The notes below the pieces were generated by a model, which was not told the origin of the DNA, did not search any database, and saw only the letters and a list, made by a program, of their open reading frames with translations. From the NCBI GenBank assembly GCA_013368795.1, contig JABFXX010000240.1, positions 1 through 32,831 on the forward strand: a stretch of DNA of 32,831 bases. Reading direction: 5' to 3'. Below, piece by piece: positions 16,801 to 24,688 of the stretch. The position numbers were made by a program, and so were the translations under genes. Source of the stretch: Kofleriaceae bacterium. GTDB taxonomy: Bacteria > Myxococcota_A > Polyangia > Haliangiales > Haliangiaceae. The stretch's first letter is position 1; every line of letters starts with the position of its first letter.

Positions 16801-19113
16801 ACCGTCGGCCTCCGAGCCAACGATTCCGCGCAGCCGCGCCGCGAGCTCCTCGACGCGGGCCACCAGCGCCGGCCAGCGCTCGTCGCGCCGCAGTCCAGCC
16901 AGCAGCGGACAGCGCCGGAGCCACGCCGCGTCGACGAGTCCGCCATCGATCGCGCGACCCACCGCCGCCAGCGCGCGGTCGTGCTCGCCGAGGATCGCGC
17001 TCAGCTCGGCGAACAGCTGCCACAGCAGTAACGAGAAGCGGGGCCGTGGCAGCATCGCCTCTGCCTCGAGGTCGTCCAGTCGATCGTGCGTGACGTGCCC
17101 GCGCGCGACGTCCCGCTGAAGGAGCAGAACCTTGAGCGGTAGCGCCGCGATATTGGCGGCGATCACCGCGTCCGGCACCTCGACCGCATTGCCGCGCCAA
17201 AGATCGAGGCGAGCGCGATGAACCGCGCGGGTCAACCGCCCGTGATCGTCGTCGACGGGACGAGCCAGCAGCGCATCGACCTCGGTCCAGGCTCCGCGTA
17301 ACGCCTGCGCCCTCGCGAGGTCCTCCGTCAGATCGGGCACGGTCGGGTCGAGCTGCATCGCGGTCTCGAGCTGACGGATCGCTTCGTCGAGCACGTCGAC
17401 CTCGAGCTGCACGCGCGCCAGTGCGGCACGCAGGCGCCCCGACGTGGGGATCCTGTGCACGCCGCTGCGTAGCGCCTCGGCCGCGCCGATCTGGTCACCG
17501 AAGTAGACGCGCGTCGCCGCGAGCGCGACCCAGGACTCGCCGAGATTAGGCGCCACCACGACCGCGCGCTCGGCCGCCTGCCGCGCCCGCAGGCGCGTTG
17601 CCCCGCCCTGCAAGAACGCGAGCCTCGAGAGCGCCAATGCCCAGGTGGCAACCAGGTTCGGATCCGCGGGGGCGCGCGCGACGGCAGACTCGAGAAGCTC
17701 GACGGCACCTGAGAGGTCGCCGCTCCAGCTCGCGCGCAGCTCGCGCCGGCCGCGCAGATAGAGCTCGATCGCGTCAGGATCCGAGGCTTCGTGGCGTCTG
17801 CTTGTCGTGAGATCGGCGGTGAGCGCCTCGGCGATGCCGTGCGCGATCCGATCGGCAGCCACGAGGAAATCTCCCTGCGCCACGTCGAAGCGCTGCGCCC
17901 AGATTTGAATGCCGTCGGAGACGTGGATCACGCGCGCGCTCAAGCGTGTGGCAGTTCCCATGCGCCGGACCGAGCCTTCGACGACGACTTGCACGTCGAG
18001 GGTCCGCGCGACTTCGCGCGGATCGACGTCGATGGACTTCAGCGTGGTCGTCATGCCGCGCGGCCGTACCCGCAATCCCCGCGTCATCGACAACGTGTCG
18101 ATGAGATCGTCGGTCAGCCCATCCGCGAAGTACTCGTCCGACGGTGGCCCGACATAGCGAAAAGGCAGCACGGCCACTGTCTTTGTCGCGGCCAGCGAGG
18201 ACGACGTGGGCCGCCGTGGACGGCGCGACCGCGGTTCCGCCGCCGACGACAAACACGTCTCGAGAGCATCGCCGAGCTCGCCCGCACTGCTGAACCGATC
18301 GTCGCGCTGACGAGCCATCGCCCGCTTGACCACGTCGGCCAGCGCCTCGGAAATGGCGCCATCGAGCGCGCGCGGGTCGGGTGGTGGCTCGCCGAGCCGC
18401 CGACTCATCACCACGAACAGGTTCGGCCCGGTCCAGGCTCTCTCCCCGGTGAGAAGCTCGAACAAGACGGCCCCGAAGGCGTACAGGTCGCAGCGCAGAT
18501 CGACGTTGTCGGGATCCTCGATCTGCTCGGGCGCCATGTACGCAGGTGTTCCCACGAGTGCACCGAGCGTTCGCGTCAGCGCATCGCGGTCGACGACCGC
18601 GCGGGCGATCCCGAAGTCTGTGACGGCGATCCGTCCGTCCCGTGCAATCAGGATGTTGTCGGGCTTCAGGTCGCGATGGACTACGCCCGCGTCGTGCGCG
18701 GCAGCGAGTCCATCGCACACCGCTCGCGCGACCCGCCGCACCTCGACCAGCGGGAGAGCACCTCGCGCGCGAAGTACGCTCGCCAGCGACTCGCCATCGA
18801 CGTACTCCATCGTGAGGAACTTCAGTCCGTCGTGCTCCGCGATGTCGTGCACGCGCGCAACATTGGGATGAGTGATCCGCCGCGCGAGCTTCGCTTCGCG
18901 ACGAAACCGTTCGATCGTGCTCGCGTCGTCGGCAAGACTGGCGTGAAGCACCTTGAGCGCGACGACCTCGTCGAGCTCGAGATCACGCGCGCGGTACACG
19001 GTGCCCATCGTCCCGGAGCCGGCAAGCGCCAGGATCTGGTAACGGCTCCCGAGGGTCATGCCCAGCGGGCTGCCCCGCTCGGTTGCCGCCGATGGGTCTG
19101 CGCGTTCGCTCAT
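16795..19113 (-). CDS. Ser/Thr protein kinase with TolB-like domain and TPRs
   Basis: The 772-residue protein has a complete Hanks-type kinase domain at about residues 24-290: glycine loop GSGTMGTVY (32-40), VALK with Lys54, catalytic HRDLKPDN (146-153), DFG (166-168) and APE (194-196). After a basic linker comes KTVAVLPF and YFADGLTDDLID (about 311-435), the TolB/FlgO-like module often found joined to signalling proteins. A TPR region runs from about 440 to the end. No membrane helix is present. The ATG at 19113 is preferred over the adjacent GTG at 19116. It is the last gene of a three-gene operon, 21 bases after the V4R gene. All catalytic residues are present, so it should be active; its substrates are unknown. 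Confidence 0.93.
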   Translation of the reverse strand: MSERADPSAATERGSPLGMTLGSRYQILALAGSGTMGTVYRARDLELDEVVALKVLHASLADDASTIERFRREAKLARRITHPNVARVHDIAEHDGLKFLTMEYVDGESLASVLRARGALPLVEVRRVARAVCDGLAAAHDAGVVHRDLKPDNILIARDGRIAVTDFGIARAVVDRDALTRTLGALVGTPAYMAPEQIEDPDNVDLRCDLYAFGAVLFELLTGERAWTGPNLFVVMSRRLGEPPPDPRALDGAISEALADVVKRAMARQRDDRFSSAGELGDALETCLSSAAEPRSRRPRRPTSSSLAATKTVAVLPFRYVGPPSDEYFADGLTDDLIDTLSMTRGLRVRPRGMTTTLKSIDVDPREVARTLDVQVVVEGSVRRMGTATRLSARVIHVSDGIQIWAQRFDVAQGDFLVAADRIAHGIAEALTADLTTSRRHEASDPDAIELYLRGRRELRASWSGDLSGAVELLESAVARAPADPNLVATWALALSRLAFLQGGATRLRARQAAERAVVVAPNLGESWVALAATRVYFGDQIGAAEALRSGVHRIPTSGRLRAALARVQLEVDVLDEAIRQLETAMQLDPTVPDLTEDLARAQALRGAWTEVDALLARPVDDDHGRLTRAVHRARLDLWRGNAVEVPDAVIAANIAALPLKVLLLQRDVARGHVTHDRLDDLEAEAMLPRPRFSLLLWQLFAELSAILGEHDRALAAVGRAIDGGLVDAAWLRRCPLLAGLRRDERWPALVARVEELAARLRGIVGSEADGL

Positions 19114-19134
19114 CACTCCGTCAGGACCGTATAT

Positions 19135-19782
19135 TCAACGGTCTCGGCTCCCTTCGACGCGGGCCTGATGCTCGGACAGCTTCGCCTCGGGTGCCATGAT
19201 GAATTCGCACAGATCGTCGCCGCGCGCGAGGCAGCGGATCTCGCGCGCGAGGACCTCGAGCCCGAATGCGGCGCTACACCATCCCGCGGAGTAACCGGCC
19301 GAGAACAGACAGGCGCAATCGTCGGTCGCCATCGCTCGCGCGCGCAGCACTTCCGTCTCGAACGTGTTGGGATGGCTGTAGTGCAAGAAGTACGAATCGT
19401 CACTTGTCGGTGTGCTGTCGTCGAAGATGTTGACGAAAGCCCAGCCTGCATGCGCGAAGTGCACGGGGCCGGAGGCGAGCCGTGCCACGCCATCATCAAG
19501 CGCGAGCTTCTCGCTGAAGGCGTTGCAGTCATTGGCGCCGATCGCGTGCGCGGTCGAGTAGATGAACCCGCTGGCAGCGTCCTTGCCAAATACATCGCGC
19601 AGCGCAGTGTACCAGCCGAGGTAGAGGCTATCGGCGCGCACGAAGAGGTATCGATCTCCGGCGACGTGAATCGTGCCCTTGTCGGGACGGTGCGCGATAT
19701 CGGCGAACTCGCGCCGCACCATCGCCTGCGCGAATTCGAACGCGGGCGCGAGCGCGGCAGGTACACGTACACTGGTCAGCAT
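19135..19782 (-). CDS. V4R / XylR-N-like small-ligand sensor protein
   Basis: The 215-residue protein matches the XylR N-terminal/V4R arrangement. An N-terminal ligand-binding half with FLFVRADSLYLGW-like features is followed by SAGYSAGWCSAAFG (residues 161-174) and the V4R signature with Cys184 and Cys192 (IRCLARGDDLCEF). V4R domains bind small hydrophobic molecules, and the Cys residues can hold a metal. There is no DNA-binding domain or enzyme fused to it, so it must act through a partner. It lies between two kinase genes. A strong ribosome binding site, GAGGAG (19788-19793), is 5 bases before the ATG and sits inside the end of the upstream kinase gene, whose stop is separated from this ATG by one base. 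Translation is therefore likely coupled. Confidence 0.85.
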   Translation of the reverse strand: MLTSVRVPAALAPAFEFAQAMVRREFADIAHRPDKGTIHVAGDRYLFVRADSLYLGWYTALRDVFGKDAASGFIYSTAHAIGANDCNAFSEKLALDDGVARLASGPVHFAHAGWAFVNIFDDSTPTSDDSYFLHYSHPNTFETEVLRARAMATDDCACLFSAGYSAGWCSAAFGLEVLAREIRCLARGDDLCEFIMAPEAKLSEHQARVEGSRDR

Positions 19783-19783
19783 C

Positions 19784-20935
19784 TCAGCTCCTCGGGGTTT
19801 CGACGATCAAAGCGCGCAGCTCGGCGAGCACGAGCGCGCGGCTGCCCGGCGTGGTGAACCGCGCCACCGCCTCCGCCAGCGCGGGACACAGCTCGGCGAG
19901 ATCCTGTTCGCTCAGGTTCTCCGCGTCCTTCGCCAACCGCTCGCACTGCGAGCGCAGCACCGCCATCGGCATCGGGACGTAGCGCGCAAGCACGTCGAGC
20001 GTGCAAGTCGACACATGGTTCAGCTGCTGCGCAGCGGACTCGCCGCGCAGCGACGTGAACCCGGAACGGGCGCGCGGAGCCTCGCGCGCAACGGGTCGTG
20101 CTTGCGGTGACGTCGCGATCACGGGCGGCGGCAAAGGCGGCAGCTCGAGCGCGACGACCCGCTCGAGCTCCGCGAGCGCGTGAGTCCCGTCCGCGATCCG
20201 GACAGATACGTTCCGCGACAGCATGCACTCGACGATCGCGAGGACGAGCTCCGGCACATCAGGACGCAATACCCGGACCGACGGTACGAGCATTGGAGAC
20301 ATCACATGCGCAGTCGAGAACAACGGCTTCCCGACGAGGCATTCGTGAAGGATGCAGCCGAGCGCGAACACATCCGCAGCCGGTCCGACTCGCTTCGCGT
20401 GTGTGGCCTGCTCCGGTGCCATGTACGATGGCGTGCCCACGAGGGCGCCGGTCTCGGTAAGCGTCTCGTCCCCCGCAGAGGAGCGCGCGATACCGAAGTC
20501 GATCAGCTTCACCTGATCGACGCGACCACCGGCAAGGAGAAGATTGCTCGGTTTGACATCGCGGTGCACGATTCCGGCACGGTGCGCCGCGGCAAGCGCG
20601 CCCGCAATGCCGATGCCCAATCGCAACGTCTCGTGGAGATCGAGGCCGCGCTCGCTCAACAGCGAGCGAAGCGTGACACCGTCGATCCACTCCATCGCCA
20701 GAAACGGCTCGCCCTGCACCGTGATGCCGTGGCCGAGATAGCGGACGATCCCCGGATGGTCGAGCTTGGCGAGCAGATCGATCTCACGCTCGAAGCGTGC
20801 CTGTTGTCCGGTCCCGCGGAGGATCTTCAGTGCGACCGCCGAGCCGCTGTGTTCGTCGACCGCACGAAACACGGTTCCCATCGACCCGGAGCCGATCACT
20901 CGCCCCACACGAAACCGCTCCGTGTCGATTCGCAT
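19784..20935 (-). CDS. Soluble Ser/Thr protein kinase
   Basis: The 383-residue protein has a Hanks-type kinase domain at about residues 8-262: glycine loop GSGSMGTVF (15-23), VALK with Lys37, HRDVKPSN (124-131), DFG (147-149) and APE (173-175). A proline-rich linker (about 265-285) leads to a helical tail of about 95 residues with no recognised domain. There is no membrane segment or extracellular sensor, unlike PknB, so its input probably comes from a partner such as the V4R protein encoded next. The frame stays open 128 codons upstream, but that part is arginine-rich noise overlapping the divergent ATPase gene. The ATG at 20935 directly precedes the kinase fold. It is the first gene of its operon. 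Confidence 0.92.
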   Translation of the reverse strand: MRIDTERFRVGRVIGSGSMGTVFRAVDEHSGSAVALKILRGTGQQARFEREIDLLAKLDHPGIVRYLGHGITVQGEPFLAMEWIDGVTLRSLLSERGLDLHETLRLGIGIAGALAAAHRAGIVHRDVKPSNLLLAGGRVDQVKLIDFGIARSSAGDETLTETGALVGTPSYMAPEQATHAKRVGPAADVFALGCILHECLVGKPLFSTAHVMSPMLVPSVRVLRPDVPELVLAIVECMLSRNVSVRIADGTHALAELERVVALELPPLPPPVIATSPQARPVAREAPRARSGFTSLRGESAAQQLNHVSTCTLDVLARYVPMPMAVLRSQCERLAKDAENLSEQDLAELCPALAEAVARFTTPGSRALVLAELRALIVETPRS

Positions 20936-21012
20936 CCCCGTCGCTACCGCTAACTTCCTGGTTGGCGAGGATAACAAAACTGTGTTCTGCTGGCGCAAGA
21001 GCGACGAGCGCC
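20936..21012. promoter_or_regulatory. Divergent intergenic region between kinase operon and ATPase gene
   Basis: These 77 bases must hold, or lie beside, both promoters. The centre (20970-20987, GATAACAAAACTGTGTT) is AT-rich for this genome. On the minus strand TTGCGC and GTTATC are 17 bases apart and could form a weak promoter for the kinase operon. No clear pair was found for the plus strand. Confidence 0.35.
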
Positions 21013-24000
21013 ATGGGCGACCTGCTTGCCTCCGCCGCGCTTGCCGAAGCGGACCACGACTACCGCACCGCCGTCGCCCACTACGACCAGGCGCTCGACG
21101 GCGCCGTCGGTCCGCTTCGCCGTGAGGTTCACCTTCGCCGGCTCGCCGCGATCCGCGCGGGCGGTCTCGCTGACACCGACCTACGCGCAGAGTCCGCGAT
21201 CGAGTCAGCGACCGGAGACCTCGAGAGCGAGATCGAGGTTCGGTTCGAGCTGGCGCGCATCGCGCACGCGGGAGGTCGATTCGCTCGGGCCATTGCATTG
21301 GCCCTCGAGGCGCGATCACGCATCGCTAGCCTCGACGATGAGGATGCGGCCGCAGCATTCCGTGCAACGGCGCACCACATCGTTGGACAAGCGCGCCGCG
21401 GCCTGGGCCAGGTTCGACCTGCGCTCGCCGAGCTCGAGGCAGCCGTCGCGCTCTATCGCGAGCTCGACGACCAGACGAGCCTCGCGGGCGCGCTTCGCGA
21501 CCTCGCACGTCTGGAGCCCGAGCTCGACCGCCTCGATGCACGCGAGCACCCTCGCCTGCTCGCCGCTGACGCGCGTGACCATCGTCTCCTGATCGGGCGT
21601 CAGCGAGAATGTGCATCCCTGGACGCGGCACTGGCTCAGGCGGCGCGATCGCAGGGCAGCCTGTGGCTCCTGAAGGGCGAGGCGGGAATCGGCAAGACGC
21701 GGCTATGCGAGGAGATCGATCGGCGCGCGCACCTGCTGGGCTTCACCACGCTGTGGGGACGCTGCTGGGACACCGACGAGGAAGCGTACGCACCGTGGGT
21801 CGAGATCGTGAAGGCGCAGCTCGCCCGCACGCCAACGTTGCTCGCGGAGCTCGGGCCCCTGTCCGACGGATTGGCGCTGCTCGCCAGTGAGCTGTCGGCG
21901 ACAGGAGCGCCGCCCATCGCACCGCAACGCCGCGCACGCGCGTTCCACGTCGCGGAGTCGGCGCTCGCATTTCTGCGTGCGGCGAGCGCGGCGAGCCCGC
22001 TCGTTGTTTTCCTCGATGACCTGCATGCAGCAGATCGGACATCGCTCGAGCTTCTCCAGCTCATCGCGCGCGAGCTCCGCCACGCGCCCATCGTCGTGAT
22101 CGCTACATACCGCGGCATCGAAGCGCGGCTCGACGAGGAGCTGCGACGCGAGCTCGTAGCGCTCGGCCGCACCGCGACGACGCTCGCGCTCACCGGCCTC
22201 GACGAGGAGGAAACTGCGCTCCTTGTCGGTGGAGGCCTCCCGCTCTCGCTGATCGCCGTCGTCCACCAGCGCAGCCAGGGCAACCCGCTGTTCGCCAACG
22301 AGCTCGCCATCGAGATCGCCGCGCGCATGGAGCGCGGCATGCTGGCGTCATCGACGACCGAGCTGCCGCTCGCACCGGCCGTCAGCGACGTCATCGTCGG
22401 ACGGCTCCAGCGGGTCACGCCGGCCGCGCGTCACGTGCTCGAAGCTGCCGCCATCGCCGGCCGCACGTTTGTCATCCCGCTCGTCGCGCACCTCTGCGGC
22501 TGGAACGAAGCCGGCTGCCTCGCGGCGATGGAAGAAGGCCTGGCGGCGGGACTGGTGGCAGATGGCGGCGCACCCGACACGTTCCGCTTCGTGGACTCGC
22601 TCGTGCGCGCGGCGTTGTATCGCGAGATCCCGCCGGCTCGTCGCGCCGAGCTCCACCTCGCGTTCGCCGAGGCCGTCGAGCCGCGTTATGCGAACGGCCC
22701 CGAGCCGCGCTACGCCGAGCTTGCGCGGCACTTCGACAAAGCGCCTGCCACCGCCGGGCGAGAAAAGGCCGCACGCTATCACCGTCTCGCAGGCGAGCGA
22801 GCGGCGGCACACGCGGCCTTGCCCGACGCGGCGAAACACCTGAGCGCGGCGCTGCAGGCGATCGATGCGCTCGGCGCCGCATCCAATGCAGCCGAGCACT
22901 GCCGCACCCTGGTCGCGCTCGGCAACGTGCAGGTGGCGATGGGGCACCTCGATCTCTCGGCACAGATGTTCGCGCGCGCGGCCGAGCTGGCACGTCCGCT
23001 CGGGCCCGCGGTGCTGGCCCAGGTCGCGCTCGAGCTCGGCAGGATGCGCCACACGCCGGGACAGCCGCACACCCTGCTCGTCTCCCTGTGCACCGAAGCG
23101 CTGGCAGGACTCGACGAGGGCGAGCCCGCGTTGCGTGCACGTCTCCATGCGCGCCTCTCGGTCGAGCTGATGTTCACCTCTCACACCGACGAGCGCGAGG
23201 CTCATGCGCGAAAAGCCATGGCGATCGCGCGCGCCTCGTCCGATCCGACCCTGCTGGCAAGCACGCTCTACAGCGCGTTCCATTCGTTGTGGACCGTCGA
23301 CAACCTCGACGAACGACTCGTGATTGCAGCCGAGCTCGACAGCGCCGCCACCGCCGCGGCGACGCCGGCGCTTGCGCTCCGCGCGTCCCACGCACGCGTG
23401 CTCGCGCACTTCGAGCTCGATGACCTCGCCGCGGTCGAGCTCGAGCTCGCCCGGCTCGGACGGCTTTCGCGCGAGCTTCGCGACCCTCATTACGAGTGGC
23501 TCGCCACCAGCCACGGCGCGGCGCTCGCACTGGTGCGCGGTCGCCTCGACGAGGCCGAGCGGCACGGCCTGTCCGCACGGTCGCTCGCAGACCGCATCGA
23601 GTGGCAGGACGAAGCGGAGATGGTGTGGCTGCTCTTGTGCTGGCGCCTGCGCGGAGAGCAAGGTCGCTTGCCGGAGCTGCGCGAGCGCGCCGAGCAGGCG
23701 CTCTCCAGAGGGCCGTCGTGGTTCGCCGACGCGCGGTACATCGTCGCCTCGATTCGCCTCGCGTGCGGCGATCGCGACGGCGCACGTTCGCTCTACGATG
23801 CACTGCTCGCCGACGGTGTCCGCGCGATACCGCGCGACATGCGCTGGCTCGGCAGCATGGTCGCGCTTGCCGAGCTAGCGATCGCGTTTCACGACGTTCC
23901 GACGCTTCGCGAGCTATACGACGTCCTGCTCCCCTGCGAGCCCCGCAACGCGCTGCAAGGCCCAGGCGCCGTGTCCTATGGCCCGGTCGCGCTGACGCTC

Positions 24001-24666
24001 GGACGGATCGCGACGGCGCTCGAGCGCGGCGAGCTCGCACGCGCACACCTCGAACGTGCGCTCGAGTGCGGACAGCGCAGCGGCTCTCTCCTCGTCACCG
24101 CCCACGCTGCAGCGGGCCTCGCAAGTCACGTCGCGGCGCCTCCCCCCGCCCCGTCCCCCACACTGACCCTGGTCCGCGAGGAGAACCTGTGGCGGGTGAC
24201 ATTTGGCGAAAGAACTCTCTGGGTCCGCGACGCCAAGGGCATGGCCTATCTGGCCGAGCTCGTCCGACGGCCCGGCGAGTCGATCCATGTCGCGCAACTC
24301 GCGGGCGCGGTCGCCGGCGAGGAGCTACCCATCGAAGGCGACGCTGGCGAGATGCTCGACGCGCGCGCACGCGCCGAATATCACGCCCGGCTCGAGATCC
24401 TCGAACGTGCGCTGATCGACGCCGAAGCTCGCAACGCACAGCCGATGCGCGCAGAGGTCGAGTTCTTGCGCGCCGAGCTCTCGCGTGCCGAGGGACTCGG
24501 CGGACGCGCTCGTCGCGCACTCGATCGCAACGAGCGCCTCCGCCAGAGTGTCACCAAACGACTCCGCGACGCGATTGGCAAGATTGCCGCTCAGGATCCG
24601 GCGCTCGGCGCGCGCTTGAGCTGCGCCGTTAGCACCGGAGCCTACTGCGTCTATTCCCAAACGTAG
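21013..24666 (+). CDS. STAND-like AAA ATPase with TPRs and conserved C-terminal module
   Basis: The 1217-residue protein starts with TPR-like helices (residues 1-170), then an AAA_16-type ATPase: Walker A GEAGIGKT (222-229), Walker B LVVFLDDLH (329-337) and a helical lid to about 600. A long TPR-like array follows to about 1030. The last 170 residues form a module well known at the end of such ATPases in actinobacteria and myxobacteria. They begin LWRVTFGERTLWVRDAKGMAYLAELV, continue through an LDARARAEY coiled region, and finish with LGGRARRA and a YCVYS end. No LuxR-type helix-turn-helix or kinase domain is fused, although this ATPase often appears in one protein with a kinase. Here the kinases are encoded divergently. 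The frame is open 72 codons upstream, but that overlaps the divergent kinase gene. Likely a nucleotide-switch signalling scaffold; ligand unknown. Confidence 0.88.
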   Translation: MGDLLASAALAEADHDYRTAVAHYDQALDGAVGPLRREVHLRRLAAIRAGGLADTDLRAESAIESATGDLESEIEVRFELARIAHAGGRFARAIALALEARSRIASLDDEDAAAAFRATAHHIVGQARRGLGQVRPALAELEAAVALYRELDDQTSLAGALRDLARLEPELDRLDAREHPRLLAADARDHRLLIGRQRECASLDAALAQAARSQGSLWLLKGEAGIGKTRLCEEIDRRAHLLGFTTLWGRCWDTDEEAYAPWVEIVKAQLARTPTLLAELGPLSDGLALLASELSATGAPPIAPQRRARAFHVAESALAFLRAASAASPLVVFLDDLHAADRTSLELLQLIARELRHAPIVVIATYRGIEARLDEELRRELVALGRTATTLALTGLDEEETALLVGGGLPLSLIAVVHQRSQGNPLFANELAIEIAARMERGMLASSTTELPLAPAVSDVIVGRLQRVTPAARHVLEAAAIAGRTFVIPLVAHLCGWNEAGCLAAMEEGLAAGLVADGGAPDTFRFVDSLVRAALYREIPPARRAELHLAFAEAVEPRYANGPEPRYAELARHFDKAPATAGREKAARYHRLAGERAAAHAALPDAAKHLSAALQAIDALGAASNAAEHCRTLVALGNVQVAMGHLDLSAQMFARAAELARPLGPAVLAQVALELGRMRHTPGQPHTLLVSLCTEALAGLDEGEPALRARLHARLSVELMFTSHTDEREAHARKAMAIARASSDPTLLASTLYSAFHSLWTVDNLDERLVIAAELDSAATAAATPALALRASHARVLAHFELDDLAAVELELARLGRLSRELRDPHYEWLATSHGAALALVRGRLDEAERHGLSARSLADRIEWQDEAEMVWLLLCWRLRGEQGRLPELRERAEQALSRGPSWFADARYIVASIRLACGDRDGARSLYDALLADGVRAIPRDMRWLGSMVALAELAIAFHDVPTLRELYDVLLPCEPRNALQGPGAVSYGPVALTLGRIATALERGELARAHLERALECGQRSGSLLVTAHAAAGLASHVAAPPPAPSPTLTLVREENLWRVTFGERTLWVRDAKGMAYLAELVRRPGESIHVAQLAGAVAGEELPIEGDAGEMLDARARAEYHARLEILERALIDAEARNAQPMRAEVEFLRAELSRAEGLGGRARRALDRNERLRQSVTKRLRDAIGKIAAQDPALGARLSCAVSTGAYCVYSQT

Positions 24667-24688
24667 TGCCGGCTGCGCTGACTGGCAT

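Noticed and set aside
19113..19772. 219-codon frame overlapping the V4R gene
   Set aside because: Ser/Arg-rich with no motif; the neighbouring frame has the V4R signature and a strong ribosome binding site.
20797..21012. 72-codon upstream extension of the ATPase gene
   Set aside because: It overlaps the kinase domain start on the other strand and has no domain-like sequence; the ATG at 21013 fits the protein start.
24667..24688. Intrinsic terminator between the convergent ATPase and RHS genes
   Set aside because: No stable hairpin with a T-run is visible in the 22-base gap.
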